This document shows, piece by piece, positions 1 through 7,334 of a stretch of DNA of 17,911 nt. Below the pieces are notes generated by a model. That model was not told where the DNA came from. It saw nothing but the letters and a program-made list of their open reading frames with translations, and searched no databases. Source of the stretch: Spirochaetaceae bacterium (lineage in GTDB: Bacteria; Spirochaetota; Spirochaetia; Treponematales; Breznakiellaceae); the NCBI GenBank assembly GCA_031265015.1, contig JAISDG010000121.1, positions 1 to 17,911 of the forward strand, given 5' to 3'. Numbering within the stretch: the stretch's first letter is position 1; each line of letters opens with the position of its first letter. Made by a program: the position numbers and the translations under genes.

Positions 1-116
1 GTTATTCGAATAAACGGGGTCAGTTTTTCTGCCCCAGACCTTGCAACAACCGGCAGCTGTTCTTTTCCGAACACCTGCATTATACCGGACAACCGCATGT
101 TTTTATCATAGCTTCG

Positions 117-272
117 AAGAAGTCAAAGAAGTTAAGGAAGAAAGAAAAAGAAATTTTACCACGGACGACACGGACTTGCCCCGGACACAATATAAATTTG
201 AAATTAAAAGTCCGGGTTTGTCCGTGAGGGTCCGTGGTTAAATTCCTACTTTTTCGACTTCTGCGACTTGGC
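117..272. repeat. Large imperfect inverted repeat (MITE-like or intergenic palindrome)
   Basis: The two halves pair over about 150 bases around a centre near 195. Outer arm: GAAGTC..AGAAGT near 119-132 pairs with ACTTCTGCGACTT near 257-269. Inner arm: ACCACGGAC and CACGGAC (158-175) pair with GTCCGTG and GTCCGTGGT (219-238), and CCGGAC (181-186) pairs with GTCCGG (209-215). The loop is AT-rich. It reads open in one frame for 66 codons (41-241), but nothing about that reading looks like a protein. The shape suggests a small non-autonomous mobile element or a dispersed intergenic repeat; only one copy is in the window, so mobility is inference. Confidence 0.5.
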
Positions 273-298
273 GGTAAAAATTTTTCAATTTACTTTGT

Positions 299-340
299 GG
301 TTAATAAATCTTTCTTGGCGGTTAATAAATCTTTTGGATC
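299..340. repeat. Tandem direct repeat, two 21-nt units
   Basis: Two adjacent copies beginning GGTTAATAAATCTTT lie at 299-319 and 320-340, differing only near their ends; a weaker relative (TTGGCGGTAAAAATTTTTC) lies just upstream near 268. They sit 29-70 bases before the lipoprotein start, in the AT-rich leader region, so they may fall within the promoter or 5' UTR. I see no convincing -35/-10 pair here. The rest of 1-368 holds the inverted repeat and no gene I can support. Confidence 0.5.
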
Positions 341-368
341 GCCAAATATTTTTTTAAGGAGTGGTTAT

Positions 369-1448
369 ATGAATAAGCGTAACGTGTTTTTGGTTTTGTG
401 CGCGGCGCTGCTGACGGCGTCCCTTGCGGGCTGCGCAGAACCGGCGCCGGAGGACATCGAGGACTTTGGCGAAAAGACGAAGGTGTCCAAGGTTTTCACC
501 GTGTCCAATACGGACGAGTGGGCCGCCGCCGTCAAGGCTATCGACGGCGGGGGGAATGACCGGAACTATGTCGTTAACGTGACGGGCCCCGTGGACATAC
601 CGGGGCTGGAGGGGAGCACCTTTAGCCGGCCCCACTCCGGCGTGAACATCTCCCTGCGGGGGACGGCGCCGGACGCCGCCCTTGTCCTTTCGGGTAAAGG
701 ATCCCTCATTGTCCTGGGGGAAGGGGAACACCTGGTTCTGCGGGACATCACCCTTAAAGGCGGTGAGGGCAATACCGCCATGCTGGTGTATGTGGGCGGG
801 GGATCCACCCTGACCATGAAGGCGGGCGCGGAGGTGAGCGGCAACAGCAACAGACTTTTCAACACCGACATTGAAAGCGTTCGCGGCGGCGGCGTGCACG
901 TAGCGGCGGGCGCGGTCTTTACCATGCAGGGAGGAATCATTTCCGGTAACTACGACGATGGGGGCTACGGCGGCGCAGGCGGCGGCGTGTACATGGCGGC
1001 AGGCGCGGTCTTTACCATGGAAGGAGGCGAAATTTCCGGTAATACCTCCGGCAGCGTTGGCACAGGCGGCGGCGTGTACATGACGGCGAACGCGGTCTTT
1101 ACTATGGAAGGGGGCGAAATTTCCGGTAATACCTCAGACAGCGGCGGCGGCGTATGTGTGGACGTAGATGAGGACGGTGGAAAGGGGACCTTCATCATGC
1201 GGGGCGGAACCATTTCCGGCAACGAAGCCTTCGCCGGCAACCACGGCGCAGGCGGCGCAGGCGGCGGCGTGTCGGATGGCACTTTCTCCCTAACGGGGGG
1301 AATTGTCCACGGTTCCGACGGGGGAGACAAGGCTAATGAAGCGCGGCAGGGGGCTTCCCTGTACCGGGACGGCGGCAGCGCAGTCTACGGCGACGGTTCC
1401 CCGATTGCCCGCGGCCGCGCTGTCAACGGGACCCTTACGGGGCGTTAG
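369..1448 (+). CDS. Surface lipoprotein with GGxISGN beta-helix-type repeats
   Basis: The predicted 359-residue product has a basic N-terminus, a hydrophobic core and a lipobox LAGC at 19-22, so it should be exported and lipidated on Cys22. The ATG at 369 is chosen because AAGGAG (356-361) lies 7 bases upstream and the signal peptide starts there; the frame is open further upstream, but that part is not protein-like. After a non-repetitive region (about 23-170), which includes an LVLRDITLKGG beta-helix-like strand, four full repeats of about 30 residues follow. Each runs GGGVxxxxxAVFTMxGGxISGN (from 173, 204, 233 and 259), with a decayed fifth from 298. This resembles the Gly-rich right-handed beta-helix/polymorphic repeat proteins common in spirochaetes and gut bacteria. 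There is no autotransporter barrel at the C-terminus. The function is unknown; adhesion or surface display is inference. Confidence 0.8.
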   Translation: MNKRNVFLVLCAALLTASLAGCAEPAPEDIEDFGEKTKVSKVFTVSNTDEWAAAVKAIDGGGNDRNYVVNVTGPVDIPGLEGSTFSRPHSGVNISLRGTAPDAALVLSGKGSLIVLGEGEHLVLRDITLKGGEGNTAMLVYVGGGSTLTMKAGAEVSGNSNRLFNTDIESVRGGGVHVAAGAVFTMQGGIISGNYDDGGYGGAGGGVYMAAGAVFTMEGGEISGNTSGSVGTGGGVYMTANAVFTMEGGEISGNTSDSGGGVCVDVDEDGGKGTFIMRGGTISGNEAFAGNHGAGGAGGGVSDGTFSLTGGIVHGSDGGDKANEARQGASLYRDGGSAVYGDGSPIARGRAVNGTLTGR

Positions 1449-1465
1449 CGCCCGGGTGACGCCCC

Positions 1466-1491
1466 CGGCGCCCGGCCCGCGCCTGGCGCCG
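1466..1491 (+). terminator. Possible GC hairpin after the lipoprotein gene
   Basis: CGGCGCC (1466-1472) is complementary to GGCGCCG (1485-1491) across a 12-base loop, 18 bases past the lipoprotein stop. No T-run follows, so it is at best a weak or factor-dependent terminator. Confidence 0.25.
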
Positions 1492-1517
1492 TGGCAGTTC
1501 TTATTCATTGATTTCTA

Positions 1518-1546
1518 TTGTTTTGCCGCGGTTCCGGGAGTATCTT
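1518..1546 (+). promoter_or_regulatory. Candidate promoter for the glycyl radical enzyme operon
   Basis: TTGTTT (1518-1523) and TATCTT (1541-1546) are separated by exactly 17 bases and lie just before the Shine-Dalgarno of the operon. Both hexamers are imperfect (3/6 and 4/6) and the implied leader is very short, so this is tentative. Confidence 0.25.
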
Positions 1547-1565
1547 TAACTATGAGGAGGGCGTC

Positions 1566-3923
1566 ATGACCGAAAGGATCTTTGCCCTTAAAGCCCGGCT
1601 GTATAAGGAGCCCCGCTTTGTATCCATGGAACAGGCCCTGATTATCACCGAAAGCTACAAGCGGCACGAAGGGGAGCCCCGGATCATACAGCGGGCGCTG
1701 GCCCTGAAAGCGGCGCTGGAAACTATCGGCATCCACATGTATCCGGGGGAACTGATTGTGGGAAACCGCAGTCCGGGGATACGGTCGGGGATTGTGTTTC
1801 CCGAAAGCGGCTGTTCCTGGGTAGACAGGGAATTGGAAACCCTCCCCCGGCGGAACCAGGATCCCTTTCAGGTTAAGGAAGGGGACGGAGAACTGTTTCG
1901 CGCCGCCGTCAAGCCCTACTGGGAAGGCAAATCCCTGGAAGACGTGCTGCGGCTGCGGGCGGGGCCGGCAATCGACGAAATTGCCCCGGCGGTCAAGATA
2001 AACCAGAAGGACCATGCCCAGGGCCACATCTGCCCCGGCTGCGCCCTGTGGCTGGCCGAAGGCCCCGCGGGGCTGCAGGCCGCGGCGGAAGCCCGGGCGG
2101 AGGCCGCCGTCGCGGGGGAAGCCGAAAACTTTTACCGGGGGGTCTCCCTGGCCATGGCCGGGGTCCGGCGCTTCATGGTCCGTTACGCGGAACTGGCGGA
2201 AACCATGGCCGCCGATCCCGCTGCCGCCGACGCTTCCGGCGCGGGGCAGTCCCGGGACCTGGAAGAAACTGCCCGGATCTGCCGTAACCTTGCCCGGCGG
2301 CCCCCCGAAACCTTCAGGGAAGCGGTCCAGTCCCTGTGGTTCCTCTTTGTGATCCTCCACATGGAATCCAACGCTTCCTCCTTTTCTCCCGGCAGGATGG
2401 ACCGGTACCTCTATCCTTTCTACGAACGGGACACCGCCGCGGGCCGTCTTGATAAAAACGGTGCCCTGGAAATCATCGAATGTCTGTGGATCAAGTTTAA
2501 CGAAATTGTGTATATGCGGAACCGGAACAGCGCCAAATATTTTGCGGGCTTTCCCATCGGCTTTAACATTGCCGCCGGGGGACAGGACGAAGCGGGGAAC
2601 GACACGGCCAACGATCTGTCCTTCCTTTTCCTGAAAGCCCAGGAAGACCTGGGCCTCCCCCAGCCCAACCTTTCGGTCCGGCTCCACAGGGATACCGGGG
2701 ACGAACTGCTCCACCGGGCAATCGGGGTAGTGGCCCGGGGTTCGGGGATGCCCCAGTTCTTTAACGACGAAGCGGTGATCCCCGCGCTGCGCCATCTTGG
2801 AATCGAAGCCGCGGACGCGGCGGACTACGCGGTGGTGGGCTGCGTGGAACTCTCTACCCAGGGGAACAATCTGGGCTGGAGCGACGCGGCGATGTTCAAC
2901 CTGAACAAGGTGCTGGAACTTACCCTGACCGGCGGCAGGGACCTTCTCTCGGGCAGGCAGATTGCTCCGGACCGGGGAAACCTGGCCGCCTACGCTTCAT
3001 TTGAAGAACTGGAAGCCGCCTTTGCCGCCCACCTGGACTGGTACATCGAAAAGATGATCCGCTGCTGCGAGGAAGTGGAAAAGGCCCACGCCGATCTGCT
3101 GCCCACCCCCTTCCTTTCCGCGGTGATACAGGACTGCCTGGAAAAAGGGGTGGATGTTACCGGGGGCGGGGCAAAATACAACCTTTCGGGCATTCAGATG
3201 ATCCAGGTGGCAAACCTGGCGGACAGCCTCGCGGCGATAAAGCTGCTGGTGTACGACGAACGCCGGGTAAAGGCCGGAGAATACCTTGCCGCCCTGGAAA
3301 CGGACTACGAGGGCCGGGAAAGCCTGCGGCAGATGATCTTAAAGCGGGTTCCCAAATATGGCAACGATGTGGAATGGGTGGACGCCCTGGGGGCAAAATG
3401 GGCCGGATATTTCCGCCGGGCCCTGGAACGGTACGTTAACTACCGGGGAGGGCCCTACCATACCGGAATGTACACCGTCTCCGCCCACGTGCCCATGGGC
3501 GAGATGGTAGGGGCTTCCCCCGACGGCCGCCGGGCCCGGTCCCCCCTGGCGGACGGGGGCATGTCCCCCATGTACGGCCGGGACATAACGGGCCCCACGG
3601 CGGTGCTGAAATCGGTATCCAGGATGGACAAACTGCTGACTTCCAACGGCGGGCTCCTGAATATGAAATTCCTCCCCGAATTCTTTACCGCCCCCGGGGG
3701 CGTCGAAAAGTTCGGCATCTTCCTCCGGTCCTTTGTGGATCTGGAAATTCCCCACATCCAGTTTAACGTGGTCCGCCGGGAAGATCTGGAAGCGGCCCGG
3801 AAAAATCCCGAACAGTACCGGAGCCTGACCGTGCGGGTCGCGGGCTACACCGCTTACTTTACCGAGCTTGCCGGGGAACTTCAGGAAGAAATTATCGCCC
3901 GGACCAGCTACGGCTCGCTGTGA
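1566..3923 (+). CDS. Glycyl radical enzyme (PFL2/glycerol dehydratase-like family)
   Basis: This is a 785-residue anaerobic radical enzyme. The ATG at 1566 has GAGGAGG (1554-1560) five bases upstream. The PFL-like domain fills the N-terminal ~640 residues. The thiyl-radical motif GCVEL puts the active-site Cys at 426 and the general-base Glu at 428. The C-terminal glycyl radical motif RVAGYTAYF (757-765) puts the radical on Gly760. A single Cys followed by Val-Glu, rather than the Cys-Cys of true pyruvate formate-lyase, marks the dehydratase/lyase branch (glycerol dehydratase, CutC, HypD, IslA, YbiW/PflD). GCVEL followed by a GWSDAAMFN stretch differs from the GCVEP I associate with glycerol, choline and hydroxyproline enzymes and is closer to YbiW/PflD, so a phosphorylated anhydro-sugar substrate is plausible. 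The stop codon overlaps the activase start in GTGA. The family assignment is firm; the substrate is inference. Confidence 0.93.
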   Translation: MTERIFALKARLYKEPRFVSMEQALIITESYKRHEGEPRIIQRALALKAALETIGIHMYPGELIVGNRSPGIRSGIVFPESGCSWVDRELETLPRRNQDPFQVKEGDGELFRAAVKPYWEGKSLEDVLRLRAGPAIDEIAPAVKINQKDHAQGHICPGCALWLAEGPAGLQAAAEARAEAAVAGEAENFYRGVSLAMAGVRRFMVRYAELAETMAADPAAADASGAGQSRDLEETARICRNLARRPPETFREAVQSLWFLFVILHMESNASSFSPGRMDRYLYPFYERDTAAGRLDKNGALEIIECLWIKFNEIVYMRNRNSAKYFAGFPIGFNIAAGGQDEAGNDTANDLSFLFLKAQEDLGLPQPNLSVRLHRDTGDELLHRAIGVVARGSGMPQFFNDEAVIPALRHLGIEAADAADYAVVGCVELSTQGNNLGWSDAAMFNLNKVLELTLTGGRDLLSGRQIAPDRGNLAAYASFEELEAAFAAHLDWYIEKMIRCCEEVEKAHADLLPTPFLSAVIQDCLEKGVDVTGGGAKYNLSGIQMIQVANLADSLAAIKLLVYDERRVKAGEYLAALETDYEGRESLRQMILKRVPKYGNDVEWVDALGAKWAGYFRRALERYVNYRGGPYHTGMYTVSAHVPMGEMVGASPDGRRARSPLADGGMSPMYGRDITGPTAVLKSVSRMDKLLTSNGGLLNMKFLPEFFTAPGGVEKFGIFLRSFVDLEIPHIQFNVVRREDLEAARKNPEQYRSLTVRVAGYTAYFTELAGELQEEIIARTSYGSL

Positions 3924-4843
3924 CTATTCCGGATCAGGGGCCGGCGGATTCGGGAACGAAGGGGACGGTTTTCGATATCCGCCGCTTTTCCATCCACGAC
4001 GGGGAGGGGATCAGGACCACGGTTTTTCTTAAAGGCTGCCCTCTCCGCTGCGCGTGGTGCCAGAATCCCGAAGGGCTGGATCCCGGCATCGGGCTCCTCT
4101 GGTTTTCCGGGAACTGTATATACTGCGGGGCCTGCGGAACCTGCGGGGATCCCCGGCAGTTTATCGCCGGGACCGGCGCGGAAACAGCGGCCCTGGAAAA
4201 CTGTCCCACCATGGCCCTGCGCATGGACGGCCGGATCATGACCGCGGGCGGGGTTCTGGCGGAACTGGAAAAGGACGCGGTATTCTACCGCCGGGGCGGG
4301 GGGATCACCCTTTCGGGGGGGGAGCCGCTGGCCCAGGAGGATTTTGCCGCCGCCATTCTGGAGGCGGCAAAGGGCGCGGGGTTTCACACCGCGGTGGAAA
4401 CCTCCCTCTACGCCCCCCGGAAGGGGGTGGACCGGATCGCCGCCCTTTCGGACCGGATCTTCGCGGACTGTAAAATTTTTGACGAGGCGGAGCATACCGC
4501 CGCCACGGGAGCGTCCAACCGGATCATTCTGGACAATATCGCCCGGCTCCTTACGGGCCCCCATGCCGGCCGGGTGATCATCCGGACGCCCCTGGTGCCG
4601 GGCTTTACCGCTTCCGAAGAAAATATCGCTTCCATCGCCCGGTTTATCAGCGGCCTCTATCCCCAGGTGCGGTACGAGCTTTTAAACTACAACCCCTTAG
4701 CGGCGGGGAAGTACCCGTTAACGGGGAGGGAGTACTGCTTCGCGGAAAACCCCGATCCCTACGGCGCCGAAGCAATGGAAACATTCCGGGCCGCCGCTAA
4801 AAAAAACGGAATCCGGCCGGACCGGATACTGGAGTGGACATGA
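3920..4843 (+). CDS. Glycyl radical enzyme activase (radical SAM)
   Basis: This 307-residue protein installs the glycyl radical on the upstream enzyme using S-adenosylmethionine and a [4Fe-4S] cluster. The GTG at 3920 overlaps the upstream TGA (GTGA) and there is no strong Shine-Dalgarno, so it is probably translationally coupled. FSIHDGEGIRTTVFLKGC leads into the cluster Cys40, Cys44 and Cys47 (CPLRCAWC), typical of PFL-activase relatives. SGGEP (132-136) is the SAM-binding GGE motif. A ferredoxin-like insert follows with Cys66, 69, 72 and 75 and a later NCP (Cys95). Two full CxxCxxCxxxCP motifs are usual in 300-residue activases; here the insert is compact, with enough cysteines for only one auxiliary cluster. 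It should act on the GRE directly upstream. Confidence 0.93.
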   Translation: MTIPDQGPADSGTKGTVFDIRRFSIHDGEGIRTTVFLKGCPLRCAWCQNPEGLDPGIGLLWFSGNCIYCGACGTCGDPRQFIAGTGAETAALENCPTMALRMDGRIMTAGGVLAELEKDAVFYRRGGGITLSGGEPLAQEDFAAAILEAAKGAGFHTAVETSLYAPRKGVDRIAALSDRIFADCKIFDEAEHTAATGASNRIILDNIARLLTGPHAGRVIIRTPLVPGFTASEENIASIARFISGLYPQVRYELLNYNPLAAGKYPLTGREYCFAENPDPYGAEAMETFRAAAKKNGIRPDRILEWT

Positions 4844-5742
4844 ACACAATCGGCATTGACATCGGGGGCACCCTGCTGCGGGCGGCGGTTTTTAACGAAG
4901 ACTTTGCCATCCTGGACCGGACCGCCTTTCCCAACGACAGAAACGCCGGCGCCGAAGCAAACGCCGGCAAACTTGCCGCTTTTATCCTGGACGCCGCCGG
5001 GGGGCCGGAGTCCGCCGGTTCCCTTTTTAAGGGAATCGGTATCGGCTGTCCCGGCCCGCTGGATTTCAGGGCGGGGAAGGTACTTAATCCGCCGAACCTC
5101 TACGGCTGGAACGGTTTTGAAATCGTCCGGTTTTTTGAAGAAAAAACGGGCCTTAGAACGGTACTGACCAACGATGCCAATGCCGCGGGACTGGCGGAAG
5201 CGCGGCTCGGAGCGGGAAAGGGCTGCGAATCGGTATTTTACATCACCGTTTCCACCGGCGTCGGGGGAGCCTATATCTACAGGGGGGAACTTGTATCCGG
5301 GGCCCATTCCGCCGCCGCGGAAATTTACGATTTGATCGTCTGCGAGGATCCCTGGCATCACAAGGGGGCAAACCCCGGGTCTCTGAACGAAACCTGCGGC
5401 GGCGACGCCCTGGCCCGGCAGGCGGCGGAGGCCTTCGGCAGGCCCGTGGACGCGAAGGAACTGTACGAGGATCTCTATCTTGTACAGCGCCATCCCGAAG
5501 CCCTGCGGATTGTTGAACGGGCCCTGGACAACATTGCCAAAGGGATTGGGAATATCGCCTGCACGGTAGACCCGGATCTGTTTATCTTTGGCGGTTCCAT
5601 CGCCCTTCACAGTCCGGGTTTTCTGGAAAAACTGGAAGAACGGGCCCGGCTCTACATGATAGACCCGGCGTACCTGCGGATCAGCGTTCCCCGGTTCGGC
5701 GGCGACGCGGGGCTTATCGGCGCGGCCCTTCTTTTATCCTAG
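4840..5742 (+). CDS. ROK-family sugar kinase
   Basis: This 300-residue protein belongs to the ROK branch of the actin-like ATPase fold, which phosphorylates hexoses or their derivatives. The ATG at 4840 overlaps the activase stop in ATGA and has GGAG (4831-4834) upstream; a GTG two codons earlier is possible. Visible motifs are phosphate-1 DIGGT (7-11), GIGCPGPLD (67-75), the catalytic-Asp motif NDAN (111-114, Asp112) and the adenosine-region STGVGG (138-143). The usual zinc site is not there: the GEIGH segment reads AAAEIYD (158-164) and the CxCGxxGCxE segment reads NETCGGDAL. The kinase is therefore a divergent ROK, probably with a non-glucose substrate. Its coupling to the GRE suggests it makes the phosphorylated substrate of that enzyme. 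No DNA-binding domain is present, so it is not a ROK repressor. Confidence 0.88.
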   Translation: MNTIGIDIGGTLLRAAVFNEDFAILDRTAFPNDRNAGAEANAGKLAAFILDAAGGPESAGSLFKGIGIGCPGPLDFRAGKVLNPPNLYGWNGFEIVRFFEEKTGLRTVLTNDANAAGLAEARLGAGKGCESVFYITVSTGVGGAYIYRGELVSGAHSAAAEIYDLIVCEDPWHHKGANPGSLNETCGGDALARQAAEAFGRPVDAKELYEDLYLVQRHPEALRIVERALDNIAKGIGNIACTVDPDLFIFGGSIALHSPGFLEKLEERARLYMIDPAYLRISVPRFGGDAGLIGAALLLS

Positions 5743-6471
5743 AACCCTCCGTTCTTCCCGGCCCCAAAACCCCGATTCCCGGTAACTAAAAAAGGTCTCC
5801 CCGGAAAAGACCAGGTGATCAAGAAAATGGATGCCCAGTACGTCCGCCGCGGTTTTCAGGGTGCCGGTCATTTCGTCGTCTTCCGCGGAGGGTTTAACCT
5901 TTCCCGAAGGGTGATTGTGGGCTACGCAGACCGCGCTGGCCCTGTCCTGAAGGGGATCGGAAAACACTTCCCGGGGATGAACAATGGTCCTGTTGACCAG
6001 GCCTACGGTAACAACCCGTACCGCGAGGACTTCATGGGCGCCGTTAAGGGAAAGACAGATAAACCGTTCCTGCCGACGGTCCGCGAAGTGCCGGATAAGC
6101 TCGTATACGTCCGCGGGCTCCCGAATCCGCGTTCCCTGCTGCCCCCAGCGCCGGCGGCCCAGCTCCAGCATGGAAGTGACGGCGCAGGCCTTGGACAAGC
6201 CCAGACCGTTAATCCGGGCCAGTTCCTGGACGGAAGGAATATCCTTGCAGCGGTCCAGTTTATCTAACAGTTCCCCCGCCAGAACGTCCACTCCCTTGCC
6301 CCTGATACCCGTGTTAAGGACAATGCAGAGCAGGTCCCAATCCGACAGGGCCCCGGGCCCGTCCTTGAGAAGCCGTTCCCGGGGTCTTTCTTCCCGGGGA
6401 AGGGAGAGAAGGCCCCGGGAAATACCGTCCGAAGACCCGGCAGGATTCTCGGCCAGATAAAAAGCTGTCAT
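5734..6471 (-). CDS. radC: RadC family JAMM/MPN+ protein
   Basis: This 245-residue protein is a RadC homologue. An N-terminal UPF0758-type segment (PREERPRERLL at 25-35) leads into a helix-hairpin-helix around 87-98. The metalloprotease-like JAMM domain has the motif AHNHPSG..PSAED: His185, His187, Ser195 and Asp198 are the expected zinc and catalytic positions. RadC was once thought to act in recombinational repair, but its real role is unsettled. The ATG at 6471 is preferred, with AGGGGG immediately upstream, although the spacing is too short to be ideal. The frame extends to a TTG at 6513, which would add 14 residues. The 3' end overlaps the ROK kinase stop by nine bases in convergent orientation. 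Confidence 0.92.
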   Translation of the reverse strand: MTAFYLAENPAGSSDGISRGLLSLPREERPRERLLKDGPGALSDWDLLCIVLNTGIRGKGVDVLAGELLDKLDRCKDIPSVQELARINGLGLSKACAVTSMLELGRRRWGQQGTRIREPADVYELIRHFADRRQERFICLSLNGAHEVLAVRVVTVGLVNRTIVHPREVFSDPLQDRASAVCVAHNHPSGKVKPSAEDDEMTGTLKTAADVLGIHFLDHLVFSGETFFSYRESGFWGREERRVLG

Positions 6472-6562
6472 ACCCCCTATAAGGGCGTTAAAAACTACGG
6501 CGCTTTCCTGCAAACGCTCTTTTTTTTAAAAATTGCCGGGCTCCGGCCGATACAAGTAGTAG

Positions 6563-7300
6563 ATGCGTTTTTTTATCCCGCTTTTTCTGTGGTGCTGCGT
6601 CCTGCAGCTCTCCGCCCGTCCCCCCCGCTCCCTCCAAAAGCCCGCCGAAAACACCGTTCTTCCTCCACCGGCGGTATTTATCCTCCCCCAAAGCGCCGAA
6701 GAACCGGCGGAAGAAACCCCCGTCCCGGACGGGGTCCTTCCGGAAAAGGCGGCGGCGGATATAACCATCCACGAAATTCCCGGTCCTCCCCGGCCCATTC
6801 TGGGAACCGGAAAAACAGGGCCGGAACTGCTTCTTGCCTTTCTTTTAAGTGAAAATAAAAATACCGACCGGACTTTTGCGGAACAGCTGGTGGGCCTGTA
6901 TATCGCCGAGGCGGAAACCGAAGGGGTCAACCACGATATAGCCTTTGCCCAGATGTGCCTGGAAACGGGATTCCTCCGTTTCGGGGGGCTGGTACGGCCG
7001 GAGATGAATAATTTCTGCGGGCTGGGTTCCATCGGTCCCGGCGAACCGGGAGAACAATTCCCCACGGCACAGATAGGGGTCCGGGCGCACATTCAGCACC
7101 TGAAAGCCTACGCGACGGATCTGCCCCTGACGGGGGAACTGGTGGATCCCCGGTACCGTTTTGTCCGTCCCGGTTCTTCTCCCGCGGTACAGGGACTTGC
7201 CGGTACCTGGGCCGCGGACAAACTGTACGCGGAAAAAATCGAAGCTATCCTGGCCAGGATGTACCGGTTCCCGGAAAACGAAAACCCGGGAAAAAACTAA
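6563..7300 (+). CDS. Secreted glucosaminidase (FlgJ/Bax-like peptidoglycan hydrolase)
   Basis: This 245-residue protein starts with a signal peptide (hydrophobic residues 3-16, likely cut after LSA at 16-18). A Pro/Glu-rich linker covers about residues 19-100. A glucosaminidase-type domain follows (about 104-235). Its signature AFAQMCLETG (127-136) carries the catalytic Glu134, followed by NNFCGLG (149-155) and a GVRAHIQHLKAYA segment typical of the family. It should cleave peptidoglycan glycan strands in the periplasm. No rod-binding domain or LysM is seen, so a flagellar role is not shown. The start is set by the signal peptide; the Shine-Dalgarno is weak. It diverges from radC across a 91-base gap. 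Confidence 0.87.
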   Translation: MRFFIPLFLWCCVLQLSARPPRSLQKPAENTVLPPPAVFILPQSAEEPAEETPVPDGVLPEKAAADITIHEIPGPPRPILGTGKTGPELLLAFLLSENKNTDRTFAEQLVGLYIAEAETEGVNHDIAFAQMCLETGFLRFGGLVRPEMNNFCGLGSIGPGEPGEQFPTAQIGVRAHIQHLKAYATDLPLTGELVDPRYRFVRPGSSPAVQGLAGTWAADKLYAEKIEAILARMYRFPENENPGKN

Positions 7301-7306
7301 CTACGG

Positions 7307-7322
7307 CGCCTTTGTCAAGGCG
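7307..7322. terminator. Small hairpin between convergent genes
   Basis: CGCCTT pairs with AAGGCG around a TGTC loop in the 34-base gap between the glucosaminidase and nitroreductase stops. No T-run is present on either strand. It may be a weak bidirectional terminator. Confidence 0.25.
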
Positions 7323-7334
7323 GAAGTTACCCGC

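Noticed and set aside
41..241. 66-codon ORF at the window start
   Set aside because: It runs through the inverted repeat, has no good ribosome binding site and reads like low-complexity repeat sequence.
1552..1569. Five-codon ORF ATG-AGG-AGG-GCG-TCA-TGA overlapping the GRE start
   Set aside because: It looks like a leader peptide with tandem AGG codons, but those bases are simply the Shine-Dalgarno of the GRE, and nothing else supports translation.
1515..2795. 426-codon minus-strand ORF under the GRE
   Set aside because: It is a shadow of the GRE gene, which has unmistakable catalytic motifs on the plus strand; long antisense ORFs are common in GC-rich DNA.
1566..3923. Calling the GRE a pyruvate formate-lyase
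   Set aside because: True PFL has two adjacent active-site cysteines; here there is one Cys in GCVE, the mark of the dehydratase/lyase branch.
6523..6547. GCCGG-loop-CCGGC stem next to an A/T run in the radC/glucosaminidase gap
   Set aside because: The stem is only five pairs; on the minus strand it would end antisense RNA to the glucosaminidase, for which there is no evidence.
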